Part shown: one piece after another, positions 7,804 to 17,137 of the stretch | Position numbering within the stretch: position 1 is the first letter of the stretch | Layout of the letters: each line of letters begins with the position of its first letter | Source: Lachnospiraceae bacterium | Lineage (GTDB): Bacteria > Bacillota > Clostridia > Lachnospirales > Lachnospiraceae | NCBI GenBank assembly: GCA_017431345.1 | Contig: JAFRLH010000007.1 | Coordinates: forward strand, 1 to 64,000 | Reading direction: 5' to 3' | DNA: 64,000 bases | Notes under the pieces: generated by a model | The model's database searches: none | What the model saw: only the letters and a program-made list of their open reading frames with translations | Told to the model about the DNA's origin: nothing | Program-made: the position numbers and the translations under genes

Positions 7804-8967
7804 ATGAATATGAATAATATAAAAACACTCACAAAAAAAATAGTCTTCGGAATCCTGTATCCGGCACTCTACCGTCATTTCTGCCGGAAGAATACAGTCG
7901 ACGGCAGCATCCTCCTTCTCGAACTCCGGTTTGACCGCCTGTCGGACAACCTGATCCCGTATTACAGGCATTATAAGAAGGTCGGGAAAAAGGTTCGTGT
8001 GCTGTGCCTGGACACCGAGAATAAAAAAGGTGCAGCGCTGCTGCGGGCGTACATCCGCCTGTTCCGGGCAATCAGCCGTGCACGCCTCGTTTATCTGACC
8101 GAAAGCAGCAATGTCCTGGCCGCCGTGAAGATCCGGCCGGAGACCAAGCTGATCCAGGTGTGGCATGCCTGCGGTGCGTTTAAACGGTTCGGTTACGGTT
8201 TGTATGATGCCCCGAAGGAAGCGTACTATAATGATTATGATCTGACGCCGGTCAGCGGAAAGCGCATCGAAGAGGTCTATGCGCAGTCCATGCATCAAAA
8301 ACAGGAGAAAGTAAGAGCGCTCGGCGTTGCCAGAACTGATATCTGTTTTTCGGGAAAATTTATCGCTGCGGCAGAAAGAAAAGTCCGCCAGGCAGTTCCG
8401 GCTGCGGCAGGGAAACAGATCATCGCTTTCATTCCTACATTCAGGGGAAATGTCGCCGGCGCACAGATGCCGGAACTCCCGGAGATCGAAAGCCTTTGCG
8501 ATGCCTGGAAAGACAGCGCCGTTCTGCTTTACAGGGGACATCCTGCCGTGCAGGAAAGACCGGAGATCCCGCCAGCTTCCGCTGATTTCTTCTTTGATGT
8601 CACGGACTGCATAGAGACAGAGTCCCTGATGGCGGCAGCGGATATTCTGATCACGGATTATTCCTCTGTTATATTCGATTTTTCACTGTATCAGAAGCCG
8701 ATGATCTTCTATACCTATGATCTGGATGCGTATGACGACGGCAGAGGCTTTTATTTCCCGTTTCAGACGTTCGTACCGGGAAAGATATGCAGGAACACGG
8801 AAGAACTCCTCCGGGCGGGCACAGAGGCTCTCTGCGGCCTGTGGGACAGAGAACAGGTAAGGAGATTCAAAGAGGATTTCATGGGTGCCTGTGACGGGCA
8901 TTCGCTGGAGAGGATTACGGATGCAGTTGAACGGATCGCAAATCAGGATCAGAAAGATCAGGCGTGA
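7804..8967 (+). CDS. CDP-glycerol glycerophosphotransferase family protein
   Basis: A 387-residue transferase of the TagB/TagF family. Motifs: VWHACGAFKRFGYG (about residues 119-132), PTFRGN (about 216), LYRGHP (about 241), and TDYSSVIFDFS (about 285). The second motif block reads YRGHP where related proteins have a KxHP or PHP form; the His is kept. No clear ribosome binding site precedes the start, because the repeat at 7753-7797 occupies that place; ATG at 7810 is an alternative. The C-terminus overlaps the next gene by 47 nt, indicating co-translation. Likely cytoplasmic, membrane-associated, adding polyol-phosphate units to the surface polymer. The exact substrate is unknown. Confidence 0.87.
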   Translation: MNMNNIKTLTKKIVFGILYPALYRHFCRKNTVDGSILLLELRFDRLSDNLIPYYRHYKKVGKKVRVLCLDTENKKGAALLRAYIRLFRAISRARLVYLTESSNVLAAVKIRPETKLIQVWHACGAFKRFGYGLYDAPKEAYYNDYDLTPVSGKRIEEVYAQSMHQKQEKVRALGVARTDICFSGKFIAAAERKVRQAVPAAAGKQIIAFIPTFRGNVAGAQMPELPEIESLCDAWKDSAVLLYRGHPAVQERPEIPPASADFFFDVTDCIETESLMAAADILITDYSSVIFDFSLYQKPMIFYTYDLDAYDDGRGFYFPFQTFVPGKICRNTEELLRAGTEALCGLWDREQVRRFKEDFMGACDGHSLERITDAVERIANQDQKDQA

Positions 8968-10600
8968 AAGGGTGAAGCTGATCTTTTCCTGCGGCATGAC
9001 AGGCGGTGTCACGCCGGATCTTTTTGTGCTGTTTGACGAAAAAGGAAGAGGTACAGCAGCGCTTAAGGCGAAAAAGACCGGCAGAGATACGCTGGAACTT
9101 GTCCTGAATATTGCGGATGCAGGGGACGGCGTGATGCTGCCGTCGGGCAGCTTCCGGATCGCAGCTGTGTTCGGGAGGAACAGCAAAAAGACGCCGGATG
9201 GTGTTTTTATTGCTGCAGGAGTAGATTTCAGGGGTTACAGGGAATCTCTTGCCTACGGCAGAAAAGAGTTCACGATCAATCTTTCTGCGGAAACAGATGA
9301 TAAAGGGATCCTTGTTCTTACAGTCGAAGATACTGCAGGGACAGGCCTGATCAGTCCGGCAGATAAAAAGGCTGCAGCGAAAGAAGCAGTCTTCCGGAAC
9401 TGGTACAGGATGTGCAGGCTGAAGCATGATTCCCAAAGAGGAAAGCCGGCAGTGCTCTTTTTTACCGAACAGTCTGATGTGCTTACCGATAATCTGAAGA
9501 TCCTGAAGGCGGAACTGGAGAAGCGGGAGGATGCAGACCGCTTCAACATCATGACTTCCGCAAGGATGGCCGTGACCGATCAGCATCTGGGCATGAAGAG
9601 CTGGCTGGATATGCTTGTGAAGCTTGCGGAAGCAGATTATATTTTCATGGACGATCATGCACCTGTACTTGACAGGCTTAAAATTTCCGGGGATACTGTT
9701 ATAACACAGGTCTGGCACGGCGGGTTGGGCTTTAAATCTACCGGCTACAGCAGGTACGGAAGACCGGGCGCGCCGCCGCCGTTCTCCTGTCACAGGCAGT
9801 ATACCTGGGGGATCGCTCCGTCAAGACCGCTGCTCCCGGTGTTTGCTGAGATGTGGGGCATTCCGGAGTGCAGGATCCTTCCGTTCGGGATGCCGAGACT
9901 GTGTCTCATCCCGGATGCAGAAAAGCAGGCAGAGCGGAAAGCAGCGCTGCTCAAACGATGCCCGGGGCTGGAAAGAAGGAAGATCCTCCTTTTCGCGCCG
10001 ACGTACAGGGGCGGCAGCCAGAAAACGGCGTATTATCCTTATGACAGGATCGATTTTGACGCACTGGAGCATTTCTGCGGAGAGGCATACGCTGTTGTGT
10101 TTAAAATGCACCCGTGGATCACGGAGGCGGTTCCTGTCGGGAACCGGAAGAATCTGTTCGATCTCTCCATGGAAGATAACATGGATTTGTTCTCAGCGGC
10201 GGATGTGATGATCACGGATTATTCTTCGACGATTTATGAATATTCGCTGTTCGGGAAGCCGATGGTATTTTATGCTTTCGACATAGAGGAATATGAGAAG
10301 GACAGGGGATTTCATCTGGATTACAGGAAATCTGCGCCGGGAGCGGTCGCAGAAGATTTTGACGGATTGCTGGAGATCCTGACGTCAGGCTGTTTCGAAG
10401 AAGAGAAAGCCGACAGATACAGAAGAATATCATTTGACGGAGATATGAAAAACAGCGCGGAAAGGATTATTGATGCTGTTCTTTTCGGCGATCTGCCGGA
10501 GGAGACTGCAGAGAACATAAAGCGCAATGAAAGAATGATGAAAGGGATAAGGGCACTCAGGGATGACAGGATCGTTATGCCTGACACCGGAATATCATAA
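8921..10600 (+). CDS. CDP-glycerol glycerophosphotransferase with N-terminal accessory domain
   Basis: About 559 residues. The N-terminal 150 residues look like the beta-rich accessory region seen in longer TagF-type enzymes. The transferase domain follows, with VWHGGLGFKSTGYS (about 255), FAPTYRGG (about 351), FKMHPW (about 392), and TDYSSTIYEYS (about 425). The start is taken at 8921 because GGAGAGG lies 7 nt upstream. The in-frame ATG at 8885 has no such site, and a GTG at 8972 would remove part of the N-terminal strand region. It overlaps the previous gene by 47 nt and is followed 11 nt later by the TarI-like gene. Its length suggests a polymerase or chain-extending enzyme rather than a primase, but this is inference. 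Confidence 0.85.
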   Translation: MQLNGSQIRIRKIRRERVKLIFSCGMTGGVTPDLFVLFDEKGRGTAALKAKKTGRDTLELVLNIADAGDGVMLPSGSFRIAAVFGRNSKKTPDGVFIAAGVDFRGYRESLAYGRKEFTINLSAETDDKGILVLTVEDTAGTGLISPADKKAAAKEAVFRNWYRMCRLKHDSQRGKPAVLFFTEQSDVLTDNLKILKAELEKREDADRFNIMTSARMAVTDQHLGMKSWLDMLVKLAEADYIFMDDHAPVLDRLKISGDTVITQVWHGGLGFKSTGYSRYGRPGAPPPFSCHRQYTWGIAPSRPLLPVFAEMWGIPECRILPFGMPRLCLIPDAEKQAERKAALLKRCPGLERRKILLFAPTYRGGSQKTAYYPYDRIDFDALEHFCGEAYAVVFKMHPWITEAVPVGNRKNLFDLSMEDNMDLFSAADVMITDYSSTIYEYSLFGKPMVFYAFDIEEYEKDRGFHLDYRKSAPGAVAEDFDGLLEILTSGCFEEEKADRYRRISFDGDMKNSAERIIDAVLFGDLPEETAENIKRNERMMKGIRALRDDRIVMPDTGIS

Positions 10601-10611
10601 AGGAGCGAGCC

Positions 10612-11367
10612 ATGAATATAGCGATCATATTTGCGGGGGGAAGCGGCGTCAGAATGGGCGCCGGTATTCCGAAGCAGTTTCTGGAGATCAACGGGAAGCC
10701 GGTCATCGTGCATACGCTGCAGCTGTTCCAGTATCACAGAGAGATCGATAAGATCTACATTGCCATCATTGCGGATTATCTGGAATATATGAATACGCTG
10801 GTCGATGAATACAGGCTTTCGAAGGTGGCAGGGGTCGTTCCCGGCGGTACGAGCGCGCTGGATTCGGTCTATCATGCGCTGAAGGCTGCAGAAAAGGAGA
10901 ATCCCGGGGATTCCGTCGTGCTGATCCATGACGGCGTCCGTCCGTTTATTTCAAGAGAAGTGATCTCCGCGAATATCAGGGGAGTAAGAGAGAACGGAAA
11001 TGCGATCACCTGCACGCCCTGCTTTGAGACTATTCTGATCAGCGAAGACGGTCTGGATGTGGAGGATGTCCCGAACAGAAGGAACACGTACGCCGCCCAG
11101 GCACCGCAGAGCTTCCTGCTTTCAGATATTATAAAAGTGCATGAAGAGATCAGGAAAAAGCCGGAAGGATATAAAGACCTGGTGGATTCCTGCAATATGA
11201 TCCGGTCTCTCGGAAAAACCGCGCACATGATCGAAGGCAACCGCGGGAACATCAAAGTCACCACACCGGAAGATGTTTACATGTTCCGGGCACTGATCAC
11301 ATACAGGGAAAATGAGCAGGCGTTCGGTCTCGGCATCACGAACCGGATCGGGAACGGGCCGCACTGA
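10612..11367 (+). CDS. IspD/TarI family cytidylyltransferase, TarI-like
   Basis: 251 residues. TarI makes CDP-ribitol from ribitol 5-phosphate and CTP for ribitol teichoic acids. Motifs: FAGGSGVRMG at the N-terminus, IPKQFL, HDGVRPFI (about residue 104) and APQSF (about 165). The HDGVRPF form is the one usual in TarI, unlike the HDAARPF of the paralogue at 6802. A clean GGAGCGAGCC ribosome binding site precedes the ATG. The gene is followed 16 nt later by an SDR enzyme instead of the usual TarJ-type zinc alcohol dehydrogenase. The pair may therefore make a CDP-polyol by a different reductase or modify the CDP-bound sugar. Substrate unproven. Confidence 0.85.
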   Translation: MNIAIIFAGGSGVRMGAGIPKQFLEINGKPVIVHTLQLFQYHREIDKIYIAIIADYLEYMNTLVDEYRLSKVAGVVPGGTSALDSVYHALKAAEKENPGDSVVLIHDGVRPFISREVISANIRGVRENGNAITCTPCFETILISEDGLDVEDVPNRRNTYAAQAPQSFLLSDIIKVHEEIRKKPEGYKDLVDSCNMIRSLGKTAHMIEGNRGNIKVTTPEDVYMFRALITYRENEQAFGLGITNRIGNGPH

Positions 11368-11383
11368 GAACGGGAAAAGCAAA

Positions 11384-12469
11384 ATGACAGACAAAGAATT
11401 GCTCAGGGAAGCGAAAGGAGATCCGGTATTTGCGGAGGATCTTCTGCGGATCGCGCATACGGCGCTTCCCTATGAAGAACTGAAAGAGAAAAAGATCCTG
11501 GTGACCGGTGCGACAGGGCTTGTCGGGCAGGCTGTTGTCAGGGCATTGCTGACGATCGCAAGGGAATGCGGGGTCCCTCTGACAGTCTGTGCGTTATGCA
11601 GGGACAGGGAGAAGACAGCAGCCCTGTACAAAGAACTGCTGGAGAGACCGGAACTCATCCCGGTGTATGGGGATGTAAGGAATGCGGAAATTCCGGATGA
11701 TACGGACATTATCATTCACGCCGCCTCCCCTACAGCTTCCAGATTTTTTGTTGCGAAGCCTGTGGAAACGATGGAGATCGCGATCGGCGGTACAAAGAAC
11801 ATGCTGGAGCAGGCAAGAAAGACCGGGGCGGAGATGGTCTATATTTCTTCCATGGAAGCCTTCGGCGTGACCGATCCGGAAAAAGACAGGATACGGGAAG
11901 AGGATCTGGGCTTTATAGATCTGACGAGTGTCCGGAGCTGCTATCCGGAAAGCAAAAGAGTCTGCGAGCTTCTGTGCGCTTCTTATTATCATGAATATGG
12001 CGTCAAAGCCGTAAGCGCAAGGCTGGCACAGACTTTCGGCGCCGGTGTCGATGTCTCGGAAGGCCGTGTTTTTGCGCAGTTCGCAAAAAGCGCAATGGCA
12101 GGCGAAGATATCGTACTGCATACCAAAGGGGAATCCTGGGGAAATTACTGCTATACGGCAGATGCGGTGACAGGCATTTTTACGATTCTTTTGAAAGGCG
12201 AACCGGGGACAGCGTATACGGTAGTGAATCCGTCGACTTCCATAAGGATCCGGGATATGGCGGAACTGGCGGCGGAAAAGTTAAGCGGCGGCAGGAGCAG
12301 CGTTGTTTTTGATATTCCGGAGGATTCCCTCAAGTTCGGTTATGCGCCGGATGTGAAAATAAAGCTGTCCGCAGACAGGCTGATGGGACTCGGCTGGCAG
12401 CCGCAGGTGGACCTGCCGGAAATGTATGAACGGCTGGCAGCGAGCTTCCGGCATCAGACGGGCCATTGA
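11384..12469 (+). CDS. NAD-dependent epimerase/dehydratase (extended SDR)
   Basis: A 361-residue extended short-chain dehydrogenase/reductase. A roughly 35-residue N-terminal helix region precedes the Rossmann motif VTGATGLVGQAV. It is followed by IHAAS (about residue 110), YISSMEAFG (about 152) and the catalytic YPESK (about 189), which supplies the Tyr-x-x-x-Lys. Such enzymes epimerise, dehydrate or reduce nucleotide-bound sugars. The start at MTDKELL (11384) is preferred over the in-frame ATG at 11312, which overlaps the TarI-like gene. Pairing with a TarI-like enzyme suggests action on a CDP-linked sugar or polyol, but UDP-sugars are equally possible. Confidence 0.85.
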   Translation: MTDKELLREAKGDPVFAEDLLRIAHTALPYEELKEKKILVTGATGLVGQAVVRALLTIARECGVPLTVCALCRDREKTAALYKELLERPELIPVYGDVRNAEIPDDTDIIIHAASPTASRFFVAKPVETMEIAIGGTKNMLEQARKTGAEMVYISSMEAFGVTDPEKDRIREEDLGFIDLTSVRSCYPESKRVCELLCASYYHEYGVKAVSARLAQTFGAGVDVSEGRVFAQFAKSAMAGEDIVLHTKGESWGNYCYTADAVTGIFTILLKGEPGTAYTVVNPSTSIRIRDMAELAAEKLSGGRSSVVFDIPEDSLKFGYAPDVKIKLSADRLMGLGWQPQVDLPEMYERLAASFRHQTGH

Positions 12470-12519
12470 AGGATCAGACAGAAATACAGGAAGAATAAAG
12501 CAGAACGTGGGGAAGCTGT

Positions 12520-15500
12520 ATGAAATACTCCGTTATTTGGAATGTGACAGATCATAAGGATCGCAATGAGAAGACAAAGGCATATCTGCAGAAGGAACTG
12601 GCTTCCTATAAGCACGATGTGCAGATTCTTCTGTATAATGCAGGTGCTGATTTCCTGTCAGGGCTGGATCTTCCGGAGAACGCGAAGGTCGAGCCTGTGA
12701 AGGATTTTCAGGACAGCAGGGAAGCAGAGATCATAAAGGATGCAGCCGGGCGTGTCAGGGGCGAATATGTCACAGAGATCATCAGCGGAGATGTATGGTC
12801 GGACGGCACGCTTGCGGAAGTGGATAAGAGAAGAAAACAGTTCACTTCCCAGACGGTCTTTATGCTCCGAAAGATCATGCCGGACGGGGAACCCGGCGCT
12901 TTTTCCGCGGATGAGACCGAAAGGGATGCGGTCGTTTTCTATCTGTCCGGCAAGTACAACTGCTATCCTTTTTATTTCGGAGGAACATTTATAAAGAGCA
13001 GCCTGCTGAAGGAGACGCCCATAGATCCGGATCTCGGTGCGGATGCGGAGCGCAGGTTCTTCCTGGATATACTTCTGAAACAGATGTCGGTCACATTCAT
13101 CAGGTGCAGAAAATATTTCAGTATCCGGGAAAGAGAAGGCGACCTCCTCTATTTTCAGGGTATTTACGATCCGGATTTTTACATGAAATCCTATACGGAT
13201 TTCTGGATCCCCTGGCTGACCGAAATCAGGGAAACAAAGGGGGAGATTCCGTTTTTTCTCCAGTACCATGCCATGTTCACCACGCAGAAAAAGATCACTG
13301 CGAATCTCAATAATAAAAACAAACACGTCGTTCCGGAAGGCAAAGAGGAGGAAGTGATCGGTCTGATGGGCGACATGATCCGCCTTCTGGACGATGATGT
13401 AATTACCAATGCCCACAGAATTGCCGAATGCGTGATCGGAGATTCGTTCAAGTGGTTTTTCGGGATCCTGAAATACGGACAGGATTATAAATTCAGAAAG
13501 CAGTATCTCGCCGGAAAGACTTATTATTCAGCCGGCAGAGTGCTGATGAATACGATTGAAAATCTCAGCACGAACATTGCTTTTATGGATTACCGCGAAG
13601 GGATCCTGCATATTGACGGTGCGATCCATCCCCTTGTATATTCCATGGCTTCCGAAGTGTATTTTACGGTAGGCGGCCAGAAAGTGATGCCTGTTTATAA
13701 CGGGCGTTACGGGCTGGAAAAGATATTCGGTGTCAGCATCTATAAAACCCATTCCTTCCATCTGGAAGTGCCGCTTGCATCTGTGACGGACATCCATATT
13801 TTCTGTATGGCAGAGATCGAAGGCGAAAGGATCAAGATAAAATATAAGTATGAATCCCATTTCAGCCGCATGAGCGACCGCTTCCTCAACAGTTACTGGT
13901 GGTTCGGGAAAGAAACGCCGTTCCTGATGACAAAACGGGAGAACGGACTCCGGATCCGCCGGATGAATAAGGAGACGGAGAAGAAGGATCACAGGGAAAG
14001 AGAAAAGATGCTCTTAAAGGAGATGCTCCATGCGCCGGAGGACCGGAAGAGAGCCTGGCTTTTTATCCTGATCCGGCTGGCATACTGGTTCTTCCGGCCC
14101 AGGATCAAGAGCAAACCGATCTGGATGTATCTGGACAAGATCTACAAGGGAGGGGATTCGGCAGAGTATCTTTACCGCTATGCCTCTGCACAGAAAGAGG
14201 ATATCAGGCATTACTATCTGATCGATAAAAAGACATCGGATTATCAGCGCCTGAAGAAGGACGGCTATAAACCGCTTGTTCGCGGCAGTATAAAGCACAG
14301 GCTGATCTTCATGATGGCTGATATGATGGTCATTTCGAATTCAACGGTCTATGCTTTCAACAACTTCGGCATGATCAATTCGAGCTATATCAGGGATCTG
14401 CCCGATTTTCATGTATGCTGTGTCCAGCACGGCATGAGTGTGCAGAAGATTGCTGTCGCACAGCACAGACTGCGTGATAATACACGGCTGTATTTCTGCG
14501 CCTCCAGGTATGAGATCCGGAATCTGATGCATCCCATATACGATTATCAGGGGTATGATGCGGTCAAACTGACCGGCGTACCGCGTTATGACGGCCTTGT
14601 CAATGATGATAAAAAACAGATCATGATCAGCCCGACCTGGAGAATGCAGGCAGCCGCGCCGGTGCGTACCAGTGAAGGCGAGCAGAGAGATTACAATCCG
14701 CTCTTTAAGGAAAGCATGTATTACAAGGTGTTCAATGCACTGATCAATGACGAGCGGCTGATCTCGGCAGCAAAAAAATACGGCTATAAGATCAAGTATG
14801 TCCTTCACCCCATTGTAAGCGCGCAGGTGAATGACTTTGATAAAAACGATTATGTGGATATTATCCCTGCAGTAGGTGATATGAGCTATGAACGGATGTT
14901 CTGCGAGTCTTCCCTGATGGTGACGGACTTCTCCGGCATCCAGTTCGATTTCGCCTATATGAGAAAGCCGCTGGTCTATCTGCACCATAAGGATATCCCG
15001 CAGCATTACGAAGAAGGAAGCTTCTTCTATGATACGATGGCGTTCGGCGAGATCTGCCATGACAATGATGAATTGATCAGTCTGCTGACGGAATACATGG
15101 CAGAAGGCTGTAAGATGAAGCCGGAGTATGTCGCCAGAGCGGATGATTTCTTCTATTACAGCGATCACAATAACTGTGAGAGGATCTATAAGGAGATGCT
15201 GGCATATCAGGATAAATATATCCTGAATGAGAAGGACATCAGCCCGGTGCCGCTGATGAAACTTGATCTGAATGACAGACAGAAAGACGCGGCTGCCGCC
15301 GATGAGATTTTGGCAAAAGAAGATACCATACCGGGCAGACGAACGATCAATGATCAGTATTTTGATGATGCGATCATAAAGAAAACGGTTCTTGTTCTCG
15401 GATTAGGCAAAAATGTCCGCGGAAATATGCAGTATATCCTGAATGAACTCAATCATTCCGTTTATTTTGAAAACTATAAAATTTATATCAGGGGCGGAGA

Positions 15501-17124
15501 GGATACGGAGCCGGTCATTCAGGAATATATTAAAAAGAACGGGTGGAACAGGTCTTCCGTTGTTGTCAACAACGGAGAGTATGCGATCCTTATGGAGACC
15601 TGTCAGTTCCTGATCACAGAGGTGTTCTTCCCCCAGGGATGGATCAAAAAACCCGGCCAGACAGTCATCAACACATGGCATGGCGTTCCGCTTAAAAAGG
15701 TAGGACTCGGTAAGAATTCCAGAAATATCCATAAAGACGGAAATACGCAGAGGAATTTCATAGAGACGGATTATCTGCTGTATCCGAATAAGTTCACGAG
15801 AGATATTATGCTGGATTCTTATGCAGTCAGAGATCTTACCGGGGCAAAGGCTGTCATGCTGGGGTATCCCAGAACGGGAGGAATGCTCTCGATCGGAGAG
15901 GATGAAAAGAAAGAATTAAAGGCGCTGCTGGCACCGGAGAACACAAAGATCTTTGCGTATATGCCTACCTGGAAAGACTATCTGAAGGAAGACACGGTGG
16001 TGCTCAATTCGCTGGAACTGCTGAAATATCTTGACGGGCATCTGAGGGATGACCAGATCCTATACTGCAATCTCCATCATAAGATCAATGATTCCATTGA
16101 TTATTCGGCGTTTGCACATATCAGACAGTTCCCCAAAACGATCGACACGTATACACTTCTGTCTGTAACGGATGCCTTGATCACGGATTATTCCAGCGTG
16201 TTCTATGATTATCTTGCAGCCGGAAAACAGATCATCCTGTTCTGTGATGACTATGAATTGTATCTGAAAAAACGCGGTATGAACATGGATATCAGAAGTC
16301 TTCCCTTTGATATTGCCATGACGCCGCAGGAAGTGACAGATGCGCTTAACCGGGGCAAGACGTATGATGATACGGAAGCCTTTAAGACATTCTGCGAATA
16401 TGATTCTTCAGACAGTCCGAGACTGCTGACGGAACTGCTCATTCATGAACATATGAATGATATCGTGCTCGAACCGATCGAAAGCAGGGTACGGCGCAAT
16501 ATCATGGTGTTCTCTGAAAAATGTCAGAAATCCTTTGAAACAGACCAGCTTTATAAGCTGACGGATCTGTATGATAAAGATACCAGCCAGCTCTACATGT
16601 CCTGTGAGATGCTTGCTGTGGACGAACACAAAAAGAGCGCCTATCCTTTATTAAGGGTCAATCCGGTCATCGGCGTCGTGAAGGAATATCATTTCAGCGG
16701 AAGAGGGGAAAGCCTGCTCGCCTTGTATCATGAAGGAAAGCTGTCCTTTGATCAGATCATTGATTATCTGCAGTATGATCTGGCGCTGCATGCAAAAAGA
16801 ATGTACGGAAGTGCTTCGTTTGATAAAGTCTGTATCTATGATGCTGTTTCCCCGGAACTGATCCTGTGCCTGTCGCTCATGGAAAGCGAGATCATTCTGT
16901 TTATCACGGATGAAATGATAAACAGAATAAAGGAGGGCGACCGTTTCCTGAAAGATGCCGTGGAATATGCGGCCGGAAAGTGCCGGACAGTATACAGACT
17001 CACAGAGGGCTATCAGGAAGTGTCGGGAGAGGATGCCGGCGTCAGGATCGATTGCAAGAAACTGGATGGTATAGAAGAAATGTATGCTGCGGTCTTCGGG
17101 CCGCTGCAGGACAGGGCAGTGTAA
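12520..17124 (+). CDS. Giant tandem CDP-glycerol glycerophosphotransferase family protein
   Basis: A 1534-residue protein with two transferase domains. Residues 1-130 resemble a degenerate GT2-type glycosyltransferase start (GEYVTEIISGDVWSDGTL where GT2 enzymes have a DxD-like block). The first Glyphos_transf-like domain shows VQHGMSVQK (about 635), SPTWR (about 707), VLHPI (about 763) and VTDFSGIQFDF (about 801). The second shows TWHGVPLKKVGLG (about 1051), YMPTWKDY (about 1147), LHHKI (about 1187) and TDYSSVFYDY (about 1220). The last 200 residues match nothing I know. The start has GGGGAAG upstream. Two domains in one chain could alternate two polyol-phosphate additions or serve as primase plus polymerase; neither can be decided here. 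Confidence 0.85.
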   Translation: MKYSVIWNVTDHKDRNEKTKAYLQKELASYKHDVQILLYNAGADFLSGLDLPENAKVEPVKDFQDSREAEIIKDAAGRVRGEYVTEIISGDVWSDGTLAEVDKRRKQFTSQTVFMLRKIMPDGEPGAFSADETERDAVVFYLSGKYNCYPFYFGGTFIKSSLLKETPIDPDLGADAERRFFLDILLKQMSVTFIRCRKYFSIREREGDLLYFQGIYDPDFYMKSYTDFWIPWLTEIRETKGEIPFFLQYHAMFTTQKKITANLNNKNKHVVPEGKEEEVIGLMGDMIRLLDDDVITNAHRIAECVIGDSFKWFFGILKYGQDYKFRKQYLAGKTYYSAGRVLMNTIENLSTNIAFMDYREGILHIDGAIHPLVYSMASEVYFTVGGQKVMPVYNGRYGLEKIFGVSIYKTHSFHLEVPLASVTDIHIFCMAEIEGERIKIKYKYESHFSRMSDRFLNSYWWFGKETPFLMTKRENGLRIRRMNKETEKKDHREREKMLLKEMLHAPEDRKRAWLFILIRLAYWFFRPRIKSKPIWMYLDKIYKGGDSAEYLYRYASAQKEDIRHYYLIDKKTSDYQRLKKDGYKPLVRGSIKHRLIFMMADMMVISNSTVYAFNNFGMINSSYIRDLPDFHVCCVQHGMSVQKIAVAQHRLRDNTRLYFCASRYEIRNLMHPIYDYQGYDAVKLTGVPRYDGLVNDDKKQIMISPTWRMQAAAPVRTSEGEQRDYNPLFKESMYYKVFNALINDERLISAAKKYGYKIKYVLHPIVSAQVNDFDKNDYVDIIPAVGDMSYERMFCESSLMVTDFSGIQFDFAYMRKPLVYLHHKDIPQHYEEGSFFYDTMAFGEICHDNDELISLLTEYMAEGCKMKPEYVARADDFFYYSDHNNCERIYKEMLAYQDKYILNEKDISPVPLMKLDLNDRQKDAAAADEILAKEDTIPGRRTINDQYFDDAIIKKTVLVLGLGKNVRGNMQYILNELNHSVYFENYKIYIRGGEDTEPVIQEYIKKNGWNRSSVVVNNGEYAILMETCQFLITEVFFPQGWIKKPGQTVINTWHGVPLKKVGLGKNSRNIHKDGNTQRNFIETDYLLYPNKFTRDIMLDSYAVRDLTGAKAVMLGYPRTGGMLSIGEDEKKELKALLAPENTKIFAYMPTWKDYLKEDTVVLNSLELLKYLDGHLRDDQILYCNLHHKINDSIDYSAFAHIRQFPKTIDTYTLLSVTDALITDYSSVFYDYLAAGKQIILFCDDYELYLKKRGMNMDIRSLPFDIAMTPQEVTDALNRGKTYDDTEAFKTFCEYDSSDSPRLLTELLIHEHMNDIVLEPIESRVRRNIMVFSEKCQKSFETDQLYKLTDLYDKDTSQLYMSCEMLAVDEHKKSAYPLLRVNPVIGVVKEYHFSGRGESLLALYHEGKLSFDQIIDYLQYDLALHAKRMYGSASFDKVCIYDAVSPELILCLSLMESEIILFITDEMINRIKEGDRFLKDAVEYAAGKCRTVYRLTEGYQEVSGEDAGVRIDCKKLDGIEEMYAAVFGPLQDRAV

Positions 17125-17137
17125 AGGGAGAATTCTG

